Assembly: GCF_002934265.1 (NCBI RefSeq)
Contig: NZ_PTIX01000020.1
Location: forward strand, 62,001-126,000
Source: Actinokineospora auranticolor
GTDB taxonomy: Bacteria > Actinomycetota > Actinomycetes > Mycobacteriales > Pseudonocardiaceae
Direction: 5' to 3'
Length of the DNA: 64,000 bases
The position numbers were made by a program, and so were the translations under genes. This document shows positions 40,391 to 50,120 of this stretch, piece by piece (position 1 is the first letter of the stretch; each line of letters opens with the position of its first letter). The notes beneath the pieces are model-generated. The model worked only from the letters and a program-made list of their open reading frames with translations, made no database searches and had not been told where the DNA came from.

Positions 40391-40674
40391 CGGACACGCA
40401 GGAACCCCAGCGCGTCACCGCGTGGGTGCGCGGTCGCGTGCAGGGGGTGGGCTTCCGCTGGTGGACCCGCTCCCGCGCGCTGGAGATCGGACTCGTCGGC
40501 TGGGCGCGTAACGCTCGGGACGGTCGCGTCGAAGTGGTTGCCGAGGGCGGCCGGGACCGGTGCGCGCGACTGCTCGACGCGCTGCGTTCCGGCACCACGC
40601 CGGGGACGGTCGAGTCGGTTGTGGAGCACTGGGGACCGGCCAAGGGGAACCTGGAGGGGTTCGTCGAACGTTGA
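40387..40674 (+). CDS. acyP: Acylphosphatase
   Basis: 95 residues. It hydrolyses acyl phosphates such as acetyl phosphate. The phosphate loop RVQGVGFRWW with catalytic Arg24 and GWARN with Asn42 are intact, and the C-terminal strand HWGPAKGNLEGFVER is typical. The length is normal. The GTG start lies in a palindrome and no ribosome-binding site is visible; the in-frame extension upstream is not credible. acyP next to smc is conserved in actinobacteria, here separated by a sigma/anti-sigma pair. Confidence 0.95.
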   Translation: MSDTQEPQRVTAWVRGRVQGVGFRWWTRSRALEIGLVGWARNARDGRVEVVAEGGRDRCARLLDALRSGTTPGTVESVVEHWGPAKGNLEGFVER

Positions 40675-40745
40675 GTGGTCGATCCCACACACCGGATCAT
40701 CACCTGAGGTGAACCGCTCGACACCGGGAGGCGTAGGCCCTGAGC

Positions 40746-41264
40746 GTGGGGAGCACCCCGGAGCAGGACGACGAGTTCGTCCGCGAGCTCTACAGCCGAT
40801 ACCGGCGACCGCTGCTCGGCTACGTGCTGCGCGCGGTCGGCGGAGACCACCAGCGCGCCGAGGATGTCGTGCAGGAGACACTGTTGCGGGCGTGGCGCCA
40901 CGCCGATTCGCTCGAGGCGGACAAGGCCGGTCCGTGGCTGTACACGGTCGCCAAGAACCTGGTGATCTCCGGTTACCGGCGGCAGAGCGCGCGGGTGACC
41001 GAGGTCCCCATCGAGAACGAGGACTGGCCGCGCGCCGGTGACGAGTTCGAGCAGGTGCTGCAGGGCTGGCAGGTCGCCGAGGCCATGCGCGCGCTCACCC
41101 GCGACCACCGGGCGGTCATCGCCGAGCTGTTCTACCGCAGGCGCACCGTCGCCGAGGCGGCCAAGGTGCTGGGCATCCCGGCGGGCACGGTCAAGTCGCG
41201 GTCGTTCTACGCGTTGCGCGCGCTGCGCGACGCCCTGGAGGAGCGCGGGGTGACGGAGCTGTGA
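40746..41264 (+). CDS. ECF sigma factor of the SigL type
   Basis: 172 residues. Region 2 is at about 10-85 (EFVRELYSRYRRPLLGYVLRAVGG, AEDVVQETLLRAWRH, WLYTVAKNLVISGYRR), and region 4 is at about 110-165 (LTRDHRAVIAELFYRRRTVAEAAKVLGIPAGTVKSR). The sequence resembles mycobacterial SigL, and like it the gene is followed by a zinc-binding anti-sigma gene overlapping its stop as GTGA. The start used is GTG 40746; a GGGAGG lies 20 bases upstream, so initiation may be at a rarer codon slightly upstream. Confidence 0.88.
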   Translation: MGSTPEQDDEFVRELYSRYRRPLLGYVLRAVGGDHQRAEDVVQETLLRAWRHADSLEADKAGPWLYTVAKNLVISGYRRQSARVTEVPIENEDWPRAGDEFEQVLQGWQVAEAMRALTRDHRAVIAELFYRRRTVAEAAKVLGIPAGTVKSRSFYALRALRDALEERGVTEL

Positions 41265-42001
41265 CCTGCACGCACACCTTCTCGCTCGGCGCCTACCTGC
41301 TCGGCGCGCTCGACCCGGCCGAGCGCGCGGCGTTCGAGGCGCACGCCGCGGCCTGCTCGGCCTGCCGCCGCGAGCTGGTCCGGCTCTCGCCGCTGCCCGG
41401 CCTGCTGCACCGCATCCGGGTCGAGGACTTCGAGGACACCCCGGAGGTCCCCGCCGACCTGCGGGTCGAGGCCCCCCGCGCGCCCGAGTGGTTCGACGAC
41501 GACCCGCTCGACGCCGAACTGGACCCGGCGCCCGCGCCGCCCGCGCCCGCCCCGCCCCCGCCCCCGGTCGTCGACATCGACCGGCGCCGCCGCGGCCGCT
41601 ACCCGAAGATCGTCGCGGCCGCCGCGGCGGTGATCGCGCTGTCGGTGGGCAGCGTGATCGTCTACGAGTCGCTCGGCGACACGGCGGAGCCCGGCCCGTA
41701 CTCGGTGAGCTGGTCGGGCACCGACCCGGCCAGCGGCGTGCGCGCCGACCTCGACCTCACCGACCGCGACTGGGGCACCGAGGTGCGCATCCGGCTGCAC
41801 GACGTGCCCGCGGGCAAGCCGTGCAAGCTGATCGTGCGCGGCCGCGACGGCTACTTCGAGGTGGCGGGCTGGTGGGCGACCGGCTACCGGCAGGGCGAGG
41901 CGGTCCCCGGCAGCACGTCGATCACCCTGGCCCGCATCTCCCGCATCCAGGTGCAGAACGACGACGGCGACGTCCTGGTCGAGGTGCCCGCGCCGTCCTG
42001 A
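41261..42001 (+). CDS. Zinc-binding anti-sigma factor, membrane-anchored (RslA-like)
   Basis: 246 residues. The N-terminal zinc anti-sigma domain has the H-x3-C-x2-C motif HAAACSAC (about residues 29-36). A long Pro/Ala-rich linker, a single membrane helix (about 113-133, IVAAAAAVIALSVGSVIVY) and an extracytoplasmic domain of about 110 residues follow. It binds the sigma factor next to it; in RslA, oxidation of the cysteines releases zinc and the sigma factor. The start overlaps the sigma stop. The gene ends about 160 bases before smc. Confidence 0.85.
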   Translation: MTCTHTFSLGAYLLGALDPAERAAFEAHAAACSACRRELVRLSPLPGLLHRIRVEDFEDTPEVPADLRVEAPRAPEWFDDDPLDAELDPAPAPPAPAPPPPPVVDIDRRRRGRYPKIVAAAAAVIALSVGSVIVYESLGDTAEPGPYSVSWSGTDPASGVRADLDLTDRDWGTEVRIRLHDVPAGKPCKLIVRGRDGYFEVAGWWATGYRQGEAVPGSTSITLARISRIQVQNDDGDVLVEVPAPS

Positions 42002-42160
42002 CCGGGCGCCCGGTGACCAAGCCGGGGCCGAGGCGCTGACCAGGTCCGATGGCCGCCACCCGGCCCCGCCTCACCGATCCGGGCGGGGCGCACCGGTAGT
42101 CTCGGCCGGATAACGGCGGACTGCGCCCAAGCCTGAGCCCAACCTGAAGGGTCTCGCCTC

Positions 42161-45100
42161 GTGTACCTCAAGAGCCTGACGCTGAAGGGGTTCAAGTCGT
42201 TCGCCTCGGCGACGACGCTGAAGTTCGAGCCGGGCATCACCTGCGTCGTCGGCCCGAACGGCTCGGGCAAGTCGAACGTGCTCGACGCGCTGCGCTGGGT
42301 GATGGGCGAGGGCAGCGCCAAGGGCCTGCGCGGCGGCAAGATGGAGGACGTCATCTTCGCGGGCACCGCGGGCCGCGCCCCGCTGGGCCGCGCCGAGGTC
42401 ACCCTCACCATCGACAACTCCGACGGCGCGCTGCCCATCGAGTACACCGAGGTGTCGATCACCCGCCGGATGTTCCGCGACGGCGCCAGCGAGTACGAGA
42501 TCAACGGCCAGGGCTGCCGGTTGATGGACGTGCAGGAACTGCTGTCGGACTCCGGCATCGGCCGCGAGATGCACGTCATCGTCGGGCAGGGCCAGCTCTC
42601 CGCGATCCTGGAGTCCAAGCCGGAGGAGCGCCGCTCGTTCATCGAGGAGGCCGCGGGCGTCCTCAAGCACCGCAAGCGCAAAGAGAAGGCCATCCGCAAG
42701 CTCGACGCGATGCAGGCCAACCTCACCCGGCTCAACGACCTCACCGCCGAGCTGCGCCGCCAGCTCAAGCCGCTGGGCAAGCAGGCCGAGATCGCCCGCA
42801 AGGCGCAGACCACGCAGTCCGAGCTGCGCGACGCCCGGCTCCGGCTGCACGCCGACGACCTGGTCACCCAGCGCGGCGACATCGCCCGCGAGGAGGCCGA
42901 CGAGGCCACCGCCCGGCGCAAGCGCGGCGAGGTCGAGCAGGCGCTGGAGATCTACCAGGCGCGGCAGACCGAGCTGGAGGACAACCTCGCCGTCGACGCG
43001 CCGAAGCTCGCCGCCGCCCAGGAGACCTGGTACCGGCTCTCCGCGCTGGAGGAGCGGCTGCGCGGCACCGTGCGGCTGGCCGTGGAGCGCGCCCGGCACC
43101 TGTCCGCCTCGGTGGAGGCCCCGCGCGGCGGTCGCGACCCCGAGGAGCTGGAGGCCGAGGCCGAGCACACCGCCACCCGCGAGGCCGAGCTGTTCGAGGC
43201 GGTGGCCGAGGCCCGCTACGCGCTCGCCGAGTCCACCGAGCGCCGGGCCGAGTTGGAGCGCATGGTGCAGGCCGCGGAGAAGGCCCACCTGGCCGCCGTC
43301 CGGGCCATCGCCGACCGCCGCGAGGGCCTGGCCAGGCTGGCCGGTCAGGTCGAGGCGCTGCGCAGCAAGACCGGCGCCACCGACGAGGAGATCGAGCGGC
43401 TGTCGTTCACCCTGGGCGAGGCCCGCGAACGCGCCGAGGTCGCCGCCGAGGAACTGGCCGCGGCCGAGGAGGAGACCGGCGTCGAGAGCTCCGACGACGC
43501 CTCGCTCGCCGAGCGCCACCAGCAGGCCGCCGCCTCGCACGACGCCGCCCGCGCGCGGGTGGAGGAACTGGTCCGCGCCGAGCGCGGCGCCGAGAAGGAC
43601 ATCGCCTCCTGGCGGGCCCGGGTCGACGCGCTCTCGCTCGGCCTGTCCCGCAAGGACGGCGCGGGCGCGCTGCTGGCGTCGGCCGACCGGCTGCCCGGAC
43701 TGCTCGGGTCGGTCGCCGCGCTGCTCACCGTCGAACCCGGCGCCGAGGCCGCGCTGGCCGCCGCGCTCGGCCCGGTCGCCGACGCCGTGGCCGTGGCCAA
43801 CCCGGACGGCGCCGTGGAGGCGCTGCGGCTGCTGCGCGCAGGCGACGAGGGCCGGGCCGGGATGCTCATCGGCGGGCCGGCCCAGCCGCTGGACCGCGCC
43901 GCGTGGCCCGCGCTGCCGCCGGGCGCGCGGTGGGCCGTCGACCTGGTCCGCGCCCCGGACGCGCTGCTGCCCGCCGTGCACCGCGCGCTCGACCGGGTCG
44001 CCGTGGTCGACGCCATCGCCGACGCTCGGGCCCTGGTCGCCGCCGACGCGGGGGTCCGCGCGGTCACCACCGAGGGCGACGTGCTCGGCGCGCACTGGGC
44101 CATCGGCGGCTCGGAGAAGGCGCGGAGCGTCATCGAGGTGCAGGCCGCCGTCGACGAGGCCAACGCCAAGCTCTCCGCCGCCGAGCGGGCCGTCGAGCAG
44201 TCCTCCGCCGCGCTGGAGGGCGCCCGCGCCGAGCAGCAGGCCCGGCGGGCCGAGGTCGACGCGGTCAAGGAGGCGATGAACGAGGGCAGGGTGCGCGCCG
44301 CGCGGTCGGCCGAGCGGCTGAACCGGCTGCGGGCCGCCGTGCGCTCCGCCGAGGCCGAGGCCGAGCGCGCCGAACGGCAGCGCGCCAAGGTCGAGCAGGC
44401 CCGCGAGGAGGGCCTGCTGCGGCTCGCCGAGCTGGAGGAGCGGCTCTCCGCCGTCGAGCAGGAACAGGACATGGAGGCCGAACCGGACTCCAGCGAGCGC
44501 GACGAGTACACCGCGTCCCTGGCCACCGCCCGGCAGGAGGAGATGGAGGGCAGGCTCACGCTGCGCACCTCCGAGGAACGCCACCGCGCGTTGCAGGGCA
44601 AGGCCGACCAGCTGCGCCGCGCCGCCCGCGCCGAGCGCGAGGCCCGGGAGCGCTCGGCCCGCGCCACCGCCGCCCGCAAGCGCGGCGCCACGATCGCCCA
44701 GGCCGTGGTCGACGGCGGTGAGCTGGCCCTGGAGCGGATCGCCCGGTCGCTGACCCGCGCCGCCCAGGAGCGCGACGAGGTGCAGGCCCAGCGCGCGGAG
44801 CGGGAGCGGGTGCTCGGCGACGTGCGCGGCCGGGTCCGCGAGCTGTCCACCGAGCTGGAGAAGCTGACCGACGCCGTGCACCGCGACGAGGTGCTGCGCG
44901 CCGAGCAGCGGCTGCGGCTGGAGCAGCTGGAGGTCAAGATCGCCGAGACCTTCGGCATCGGCCTCGACGACCTGGTCACCGAGTACGGGCCGACCGTGCC
45001 GGTGCCGCCGAGCCCGTCGGAGCTGGCCGAGTACGAGGCGGCCAAGGAGCGCGGCGAGGACGTCACGCTGCCGCCGTCGAGCCCGTACGACCGCGAGACC

Positions 45101-45895
45101 CAGGCCCGGCGGGCCAAGCGCGCCGAGCGCGACCTGTCGCTGCTGGGCAAGGTCAACCCGCTGGCGCTGGAGGAGTTCGCCGCGCTGGAGGAGCGCTACA
45201 AGTTCCTCTCCACCCAGCTGGAAGACCTCAAGGCCACCCGGCGCGACCTGCTCGTGGTGGTCAAGGAGGTCGACGACAAGATCCTCGAGGTCTTCACCTC
45301 CGCCTACCACGACGTGGCGCGCGAGTTCATCACCGTGTTCGACGTGCTGTTCCCCGGCGGTGAGGGCCGGATGATCCTCACCGAGCCCGACGACATGCTG
45401 GTCACCGGCGTGGACGTGGAGGCCCGGCCGCCCGGCAAGAAGGTCAAGCGGCTCTCGCTGCTCTCCGGCGGTGAGAAGTCGCTGGTGGCGGTGGCCATGC
45501 TGGTCGCCATCTTCCGCGCCCGGCCCTCGCCGTTCTACGTGATGGACGAGGTCGAGGCGGCGCTGGACGACACCAACATGCGGCGGCTGATCGGCCTGCT
45601 GGAGCAGCTGCGGGCCAGCTCCCAGCTGATCATCATCACGCACCAGAAGCCGACGATGGAGATCGCCGACGCGCTCTACGGCGTGAGCATGCGCGGCGAC
45701 GGCATCACCCAGGTCATCTCCCAGCGCCTCCAGCGCCGCGCCGAGCCCGCCGCCCAGACACCCGCCGTTGTGGACAGTCCGGCGCGGACACCGGAACCCC
45801 AGGAGCCCCAGGAGAACCAGGAGCCCCGGGTGTCCCAGGCGGACGAGTCGGTCCCGGAGGAGCCCGCCCAGGAACCGCTCGACCCGGTCGTCTAG
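42161..45895 (+). CDS. smc: Chromosome segregation protein SMC
   Basis: 1244 residues. Walker A is GPNGSGKS (31-38), and the C-terminal signature LSGGEKSLVAVAM lies at about 1100, before Walker B FYVMDEVEAALDD. Two long coiled coils (about 170-500 and 670-1010) flank a globular hinge at about 510-650 (ADRLPGLLGSVAALLTVEPG). The tail after the ATPase head (PAVVDSPARTPEPQEPQENQ) is disordered. SMC forms a ring that compacts and segregates chromosomes with ScpA/ScpB, which are not in the window. The GTG at 42161 begins the YLKSLTLKGFKSFA fold. Confidence 0.97.
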   Translation: MYLKSLTLKGFKSFASATTLKFEPGITCVVGPNGSGKSNVLDALRWVMGEGSAKGLRGGKMEDVIFAGTAGRAPLGRAEVTLTIDNSDGALPIEYTEVSITRRMFRDGASEYEINGQGCRLMDVQELLSDSGIGREMHVIVGQGQLSAILESKPEERRSFIEEAAGVLKHRKRKEKAIRKLDAMQANLTRLNDLTAELRRQLKPLGKQAEIARKAQTTQSELRDARLRLHADDLVTQRGDIAREEADEATARRKRGEVEQALEIYQARQTELEDNLAVDAPKLAAAQETWYRLSALEERLRGTVRLAVERARHLSASVEAPRGGRDPEELEAEAEHTATREAELFEAVAEARYALAESTERRAELERMVQAAEKAHLAAVRAIADRREGLARLAGQVEALRSKTGATDEEIERLSFTLGEARERAEVAAEELAAAEEETGVESSDDASLAERHQQAAASHDAARARVEELVRAERGAEKDIASWRARVDALSLGLSRKDGAGALLASADRLPGLLGSVAALLTVEPGAEAALAAALGPVADAVAVANPDGAVEALRLLRAGDEGRAGMLIGGPAQPLDRAAWPALPPGARWAVDLVRAPDALLPAVHRALDRVAVVDAIADARALVAADAGVRAVTTEGDVLGAHWAIGGSEKARSVIEVQAAVDEANAKLSAAERAVEQSSAALEGARAEQQARRAEVDAVKEAMNEGRVRAARSAERLNRLRAAVRSAEAEAERAERQRAKVEQAREEGLLRLAELEERLSAVEQEQDMEAEPDSSERDEYTASLATARQEEMEGRLTLRTSEERHRALQGKADQLRRAARAEREARERSARATAARKRGATIAQAVVDGGELALERIARSLTRAAQERDEVQAQRAERERVLGDVRGRVRELSTELEKLTDAVHRDEVLRAEQRLRLEQLEVKIAETFGIGLDDLVTEYGPTVPVPPSPSELAEYEAAKERGEDVTLPPSSPYDRETQARRAKRAERDLSLLGKVNPLALEEFAALEERYKFLSTQLEDLKATRRDLLVVVKEVDDKILEVFTSAYHDVAREFITVFDVLFPGGEGRMILTEPDDMLVTGVDVEARPPGKKVKRLSLLSGGEKSLVAVAMLVAIFRARPSPFYVMDEVEAALDDTNMRRLIGLLEQLRASSQLIIITHQKPTMEIADALYGVSMRGDGITQVISQRLQRRAEPAAQTPAVVDSPARTPEPQEPQENQEPRVSQADESVPEEPAQEPLDPVV

Positions 45896-46491
45896 ACCGC
45901 GACCGGTCGGGTCCCGTCCCACTCCGACAGCGGTGCGCAGTGCCAGCGCCAGTCCTGCGGTCGGGGGTGGCCGGGCAGGTCGGCGCGGCCGTTGGCCCAC
46001 AACAGGGTCTGCCACGCGTCGAGGTCGTCCGGCGCCCAGGGGAACATCCTGGCCAGCAGCGCGCGGCTGTGCGCCTCGCGTGGCACGAACTCGACGCCGA
46101 GCCCGCGCCCGGCGTCGGCGGTGTGCACCAGCAGTTCGTCGCAGGCCATGCCGAGGAACCCGCTCGGGTCGGCCACGCCCCACGGGTGCCAGCCGCGCGC
46201 CTCCGGCGGGCTCGAGTCGACCACCGCCGCCAGCACCCTGGCCGCCATGCCCAGCGTGCGGATCAGCTCGCCGGGCGGCGCGGCCCGCACCTTGACCTCC
46301 GTTGTGGACAGTTCCCGCGCCCCGGCCGCCAGGTCGGCGCCGTAGTAGAGCAAGGAGGTGCTGGTGTGTGCTACGACCCCGGCGACGGTGAAGTCCATCC
46401 CGGGTACCGGCGCCTCCCAGTCCTCGCCCGCGTGGGTGTGCAGGAAGTCCAGGCACTCGGTCGCCGTGGAAAACAGAATCGCCCCGTCCAT
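45892..46491 (-). CDS. Maleylpyruvate isomerase/DinB-like N-terminal domain protein
   Basis: 199 residues of the MDMPI-N/DinB-like fold, a four-helix bundle that binds a metal with three histidines in its enzymatic members. Visible segments: FTVAGVVAHTSTSLLYYGADL (His at the first ligand position), LGMACDELLVHTADAG and WQTLLWANGRADLPGHP at the C-terminus. Actinobacteria use such proteins with mycothiol; the specific reaction is unknown. The ATG at 46491 is an inference; an in-frame start at 46527 is possible. Its stop overlaps the smc stop codon tail-to-tail (CTAG). Confidence 0.75.
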   Translation of the reverse strand: MDGAILFSTATECLDFLHTHAGEDWEAPVPGMDFTVAGVVAHTSTSLLYYGADLAAGARELSTTEVKVRAAPPGELIRTLGMAARVLAAVVDSSPPEARGWHPWGVADPSGFLGMACDELLVHTADAGRGLGVEFVPREAHSRALLARMFPWAPDDLDAWQTLLWANGRADLPGHPRPQDWRWHCAPLSEWDGTRPVAV

Positions 46492-46558
46492 GCGCTGAGC
46501 ATGGCCGGGGCGACCGTCGACGATCAAGAGCGGATCATCGGTTGACTACGCCGATCGG

Positions 46559-47071
46559 TTACGCGGCGGGCGGCGGGTAGCCACCGGGCTGCTGCGGGTA
46601 GCCGCCCTGCGGACCGGCGGTGGGCTTCTTGCTCGCCTGGAAGGTCAGGAAGGCCGCCACCGCGGAGGCGATGGCCGCGAGCAGGCCGATGTAGAGGCCG
46701 AAACCGGCACCGTCGCTCACCGAGTCGCTGAACGAGCCGAGGCCCGCGCTGCTGGACAGGGTCAGCCAGCGGATGATGATGATCACCACGGCGGCGGCGG
46801 CGAAACCGAGCCAGAGCAGGGTGAGGTTCGGGACCGAGGTGCCCACGTGCGGCAGGAAGACCAGCACACCCGCGGCGACCAGCAGCAGGACCGGCAGCCA
46901 GCCGCCGATGCCGATGCTCCACGCGGACCAGCCCTGGCTGACGCCCATGCCGCCGAAGCCGGTCACGGACACGGAGTACCAGGGGAAGAAGCTGGCGAGG
47001 AAAGCGAGCACGCCCGCGCCGATGCCCGCCCACTCGATCGGGGTCACGCGCTTGGGGTCGAAGTTAGCCAT
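46559..47071 (-). CDS. Four-helix membrane protein, DUF5336 type, with Pro/Gly/Tyr tail
   Basis: 170 residues with four membrane helices (about 18-33, 51-70, 81-102 and 118-140). The short tail GPQGGYPQQPGGYPPPAA is like those of the mycobacterial 34-kDa antigen group. The function is unknown. The ATG at 47071 has AGAGG six bases upstream. It sits with the MDMPI-like gene in the stretch inserted between smc and ftsY. Confidence 0.7.
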   Translation of the reverse strand: MANFDPKRVTPIEWAGIGAGVLAFLASFFPWYSVSVTGFGGMGVSQGWSAWSIGIGGWLPVLLLVAAGVLVFLPHVGTSVPNLTLLWLGFAAAAVVIIIIRWLTLSSSAGLGSFSDSVSDGAGFGLYIGLLAAIASAVAAFLTFQASKKPTAGPQGGYPQQPGGYPPPAA

Positions 47072-47476
47072 AGTGGCCTCTCTGCACTGACGAACGGCTG
47101 GGGGACCGTTCGGGGGAATGCGGTGGTCCCGCCTATACGGGACGCGGTGAGGGTCGCACAAAATATGGTCTGATCCGACCGTTTCGCAAGTACTGCCCGC
47201 CTCCCCGACCATTTTGTTGTGGTTGAGTCACGGACAGTCATTGCGTACCAGCGTTTCCGTGGCCGACGTGCATCACGGTGCCCCTGAGGTGCGGTTGCGA
47301 CGATCGAGTCCTTTCTCACTACCTGCGGTGATGTCGTCGCGCTGCGCGGATGGACTGTCCTCTTGGGCGAGACGGACGAACCGGAGCTTGCTCGATCAAG
47401 TCCCCGGTGGTCGCGCGCACCGCTCGGCGTTGGACCGACCGGTCAGTAATACGTTCGCGTTCGACCGGGTCGCGGG
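47072..47476. other. Intergenic region with AT-richer segment
   Basis: About 400 bases between two divergent genes. It has lower GC around 47155-47260 than anything near it. An imperfect inverted repeat (ACAAAATATGGTC at 47158 and GACCATTTTGTTGT at 47207) could be an operator. Open frames here overlap the next gene's start and are not supported. Confidence 0.4.
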
Positions 47477-48442
47477 GTGACGATTCCGCACATGTATGCG
47501 ATTCGTGCCGCCACACCCGCCGACCGGCCCGGGGCGACCGCGCTGCTGGCGCGGGCGCAGGCCGTGCCCGAACAGCACGTCGGCTACCACGGCGTCACCG
47601 TCGAGGAGATCACCGCGGAACTGGCCGCCGTGCGCCCCACCTGGGCTTCCGGCGCCGCGGTCGGCGTCGACGGCGACGGGGTCGTGCGCGCGGTGCTCAG
47701 CGTCGACGTCGACCGCGAGGTCGGCCGCGCCTGGCTGTACGGGCCGTTCGTCGAGGTCCCCGACGGCCACCCGGCCGAGCGCCAGGTCTGGCACAACACC
47801 GCCGACGACCTGCTCGACGTGGTCCTGCGCACGCCCGCGCTGGCCGGGATCACCGACCTGGAGCTCTACGGCCACCGGCGCAACCGGCGCCTCGGCGACT
47901 TCGCCGCCCGCCACGGCTTCGCGGCCGGGTCGGCGAGCCGCGTGTTCACCCTGACCGGCGCCGCGCTGCGGTCCGCGCTGGTGGGCCTCGCCGAGGAACC
48001 CGGGTGCGGCCCGGTGCGGCTCGGCAAAGACCCCCTGGTCCGACGACAGGTCGGCGACCTGCACGAACGCTGTTTCCCCAACCGCACGGTGTCCGCGCGG
48101 CAGCTGGTCGAGGGCGCGCGGGGCCATACCGTCGTCACGCTGACCGGTGTCGACGGGCTCATCGGCTACGCGGCGGGCTTCATCCAAGAGGAGGAGTTCT
48201 CCGTTGACTACGTCGCCGTGGACCCGAACATGCGCTCGGCGGGCGCGGGCCGGTCGCTGGTCCGCGCGCTGCTGCGCGAGCTGGCCGCCGAGCACGGCGC
48301 GCGCGGCCGGGCGGCGGCGGTGATCGCCCTGGGCAACGACGCCTCGGAGCGGATGTTCACCGCGCTCGGCTTCGACCTGCACCTGGAACTGGTCGGGTAC
48401 CGACGGCAGGAACCGGCGGCGGGCGCCGTCGTCGGCTGGTAG
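47477..48442 (+). CDS. Tandem-domain GNAT acetyltransferase
   Basis: 321 residues: a degenerate N-terminal GNAT domain (YAIRAATPADRPGATALLARAQ, then DLELYGHRRNRRLGDFAARHGF) and a C-terminal one with a clear acetyl-CoA motif (VDYVAVDPNMRSAGAGRSLVRALLREL) and SERMFTALGFDLHLELVGY. Two-domain GNATs include mycothiol synthase, but the sequence here does not match it. The start is GTG 47477 or ATG 47492; neither has a strong site. It is convergent with the symporter gene: the stops are adjacent. Confidence 0.78.
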   Translation: MTIPHMYAIRAATPADRPGATALLARAQAVPEQHVGYHGVTVEEITAELAAVRPTWASGAAVGVDGDGVVRAVLSVDVDREVGRAWLYGPFVEVPDGHPAERQVWHNTADDLLDVVLRTPALAGITDLELYGHRRNRRLGDFAARHGFAAGSASRVFTLTGAALRSALVGLAEEPGCGPVRLGKDPLVRRQVGDLHERCFPNRTVSARQLVEGARGHTVVTLTGVDGLIGYAAGFIQEEEFSVDYVAVDPNMRSAGAGRSLVRALLRELAAEHGARGRAAAVIALGNDASERMFTALGFDLHLELVGYRRQEPAAGAVVGW

Positions 48443-49957
48443 CTACGCGCTCACCTCCGCGTCGCGGTGGCGCAGGGCCAGCAGCCCGCCGACGGCCAGC
48501 GTCACCGCGACCCCGAGCGGGGTGTACCAGGGGAAGGCCAGCGCCACCGAGGTGCCCGCGGGCTTGGCGAAGTCGACGCCGAGGAAGCCGCCGCTCGCCT
48601 TGTCGAACTTGAGGCCCAGGATCACGAACGCCATCACGGCCACCGTCACCACGAACGCGACCACCGCGTCCGCCTGCCGGGCGCGGCGGACGAGCAGGCC
48701 GAGCAGGAACGCGCCGAGCAGCGCGCCGTAGGTGTAGCCGGTGATCGCCAGCGCGGTCTCCACGATGGGGTTCTTGGTCGTGGTGAACATCGACGCGAAC
48801 AGGATCAGCACACCCGCCCAGACGACCGTCCACACGCGACCCAGGCGCAGTGCCTCGGCGTCGTCCAGCGGGCGCTTGCGCAGCTTCTGGAGGACGTCGC
48901 TGACCGTCGAGGATGCCAGCGCGCCGAGGGAGGAGCTGAGCGCGGCGGCCAGGATGCCCGCGATGACGAAGCCGGACAGGCCGCTGGGCAGTTCGGTGAC
49001 GATGAAGGAGGCGAACAGCTCGTCGGCCGTGCCCAGGTGGAGGTCGCGCACCGGGTCGAGGCCCCGGTAGAAGGACCAGAGCATGGTGCCGATGACCAGG
49101 AACAGCGCGAACTGGAGGAAGACGACGACACCGCTGGCGACGAGCGCCTTGCGGGCGGCGCGCAGGTCGTTGCAGGCCATGAGGCGCTGCACGATGAGCT
49201 GGTCGGCGCCGTGCGACGCCATGGAGAGGACGGCGCCGCCGAGCACGGCGGTGACGAAGGCGTACTGGTTGCTCAACGGCGCCGCGCCGAAGTCGAGCAA
49301 CTGCGTCTTGCCCGCGTCGACCGCGGCCGCGAACCACCCCTGCGGTAACCGACCGGCCAACACGACGATCACGGCCACCCCGCCGATGACGTACCAGAGC
49401 ATCTGGATCGCGTCGACCCAGACCACCGCCCGGACGCCGCCGAAGAACGTGTACGCCACCATCGCCAGCCCCAGCACGGCGACGATCTGCCAGTACTGGG
49501 CGGAAATCCCGTAGGCGGCCAGCACCACCTTGATCGGGATGGCGGTGGCGAACAGCCGGACGCCGTCGGCGAGCAGGCGGGTGACGAGGAAGGTGACGGA
49601 GGCGGTGCCCTGCAGACCGGCGCCGAACCGCTCACCGAGGTAGTTGTAGGCGGTGGTCATGCGGCCTGCGGCGTAGCGGGGGAGCAGGACCGTGGCGACG
49701 ACGATCCGGCCGATGACGTACCCGATCGCCAGTTGCAGATAGGTGAAGGCGCCGAGGTAGGCGACCGTCGGCACACTCAGCACGGTCAGCGTCGAGGTCT
49801 CGGCGGACACCACGGACAGGCACGCCACCCACCACGAGATCTTGCCCTCGCCCACGAAGTAGTCCGCCGCCGACCGCTGCCTGCCCCCGATCAGCACCCC
49901 CAACAGCGGCATCCCCACCAGGAAGACCACGACGATGGCGAGGTCGAGCACGCGCAC
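48443..49957 (-). CDS. Sodium:solute symporter family transporter
   Basis: 504 residues with about 13 membrane helices, typical of the SSS family (PutP/SglT). Family segments include WWVACLSVVSAETSTLTVLSVP near helix 2, FGGVRAVVWVDAIQMLWYV and MASHGADQLIVQRLMACND. The solute is not predictable from sequence. The GTG at 49957 has GGGGG six bases upstream. It stands alone, divergent from the pentapeptide gene. Confidence 0.88.
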   Translation of the reverse strand: MRVLDLAIVVVFLVGMPLLGVLIGGRQRSAADYFVGEGKISWWVACLSVVSAETSTLTVLSVPTVAYLGAFTYLQLAIGYVIGRIVVATVLLPRYAAGRMTTAYNYLGERFGAGLQGTASVTFLVTRLLADGVRLFATAIPIKVVLAAYGISAQYWQIVAVLGLAMVAYTFFGGVRAVVWVDAIQMLWYVIGGVAVIVVLAGRLPQGWFAAAVDAGKTQLLDFGAAPLSNQYAFVTAVLGGAVLSMASHGADQLIVQRLMACNDLRAARKALVASGVVVFLQFALFLVIGTMLWSFYRGLDPVRDLHLGTADELFASFIVTELPSGLSGFVIAGILAAALSSSLGALASSTVSDVLQKLRKRPLDDAEALRLGRVWTVVWAGVLILFASMFTTTKNPIVETALAITGYTYGALLGAFLLGLLVRRARQADAVVAFVVTVAVMAFVILGLKFDKASGGFLGVDFAKPAGTSVALAFPWYTPLGVAVTLAVGGLLALRHRDAEVSA

Positions 49958-50120
49958 GATGTACCCCCGGTTGTCCCGCGGTTGCCGTATGCAGGCCACC
50001 CCGACCGGCACTGCCCTCGGGAGTGTGGTCTATTGCACCGCCGCCCGCCGGACAAGCACCCCGCCCCCGATCGTGATCAACCGGCGGAAACTCAACCCGT
50101 TCGGCTGCGATGATCACCAC

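Noticed and set aside
42071-46456. A 1461-codon open frame opposite smc
   Set aside because: Smc on the other strand has all its motifs; this frame is an Arg/Leu/Gly-rich shadow.
47214-47480. A small plus-strand gene of 88 codons
   Set aside because: It overlaps the GNAT start, lies in promoter-like AT-richer DNA and has no ribosome-binding site or homology I can see.
47477-48442. Mycothiol synthase MshD for the tandem GNAT protein
   Set aside because: It has two GNAT domains, but the sequence of both does not match MshD as I know it.
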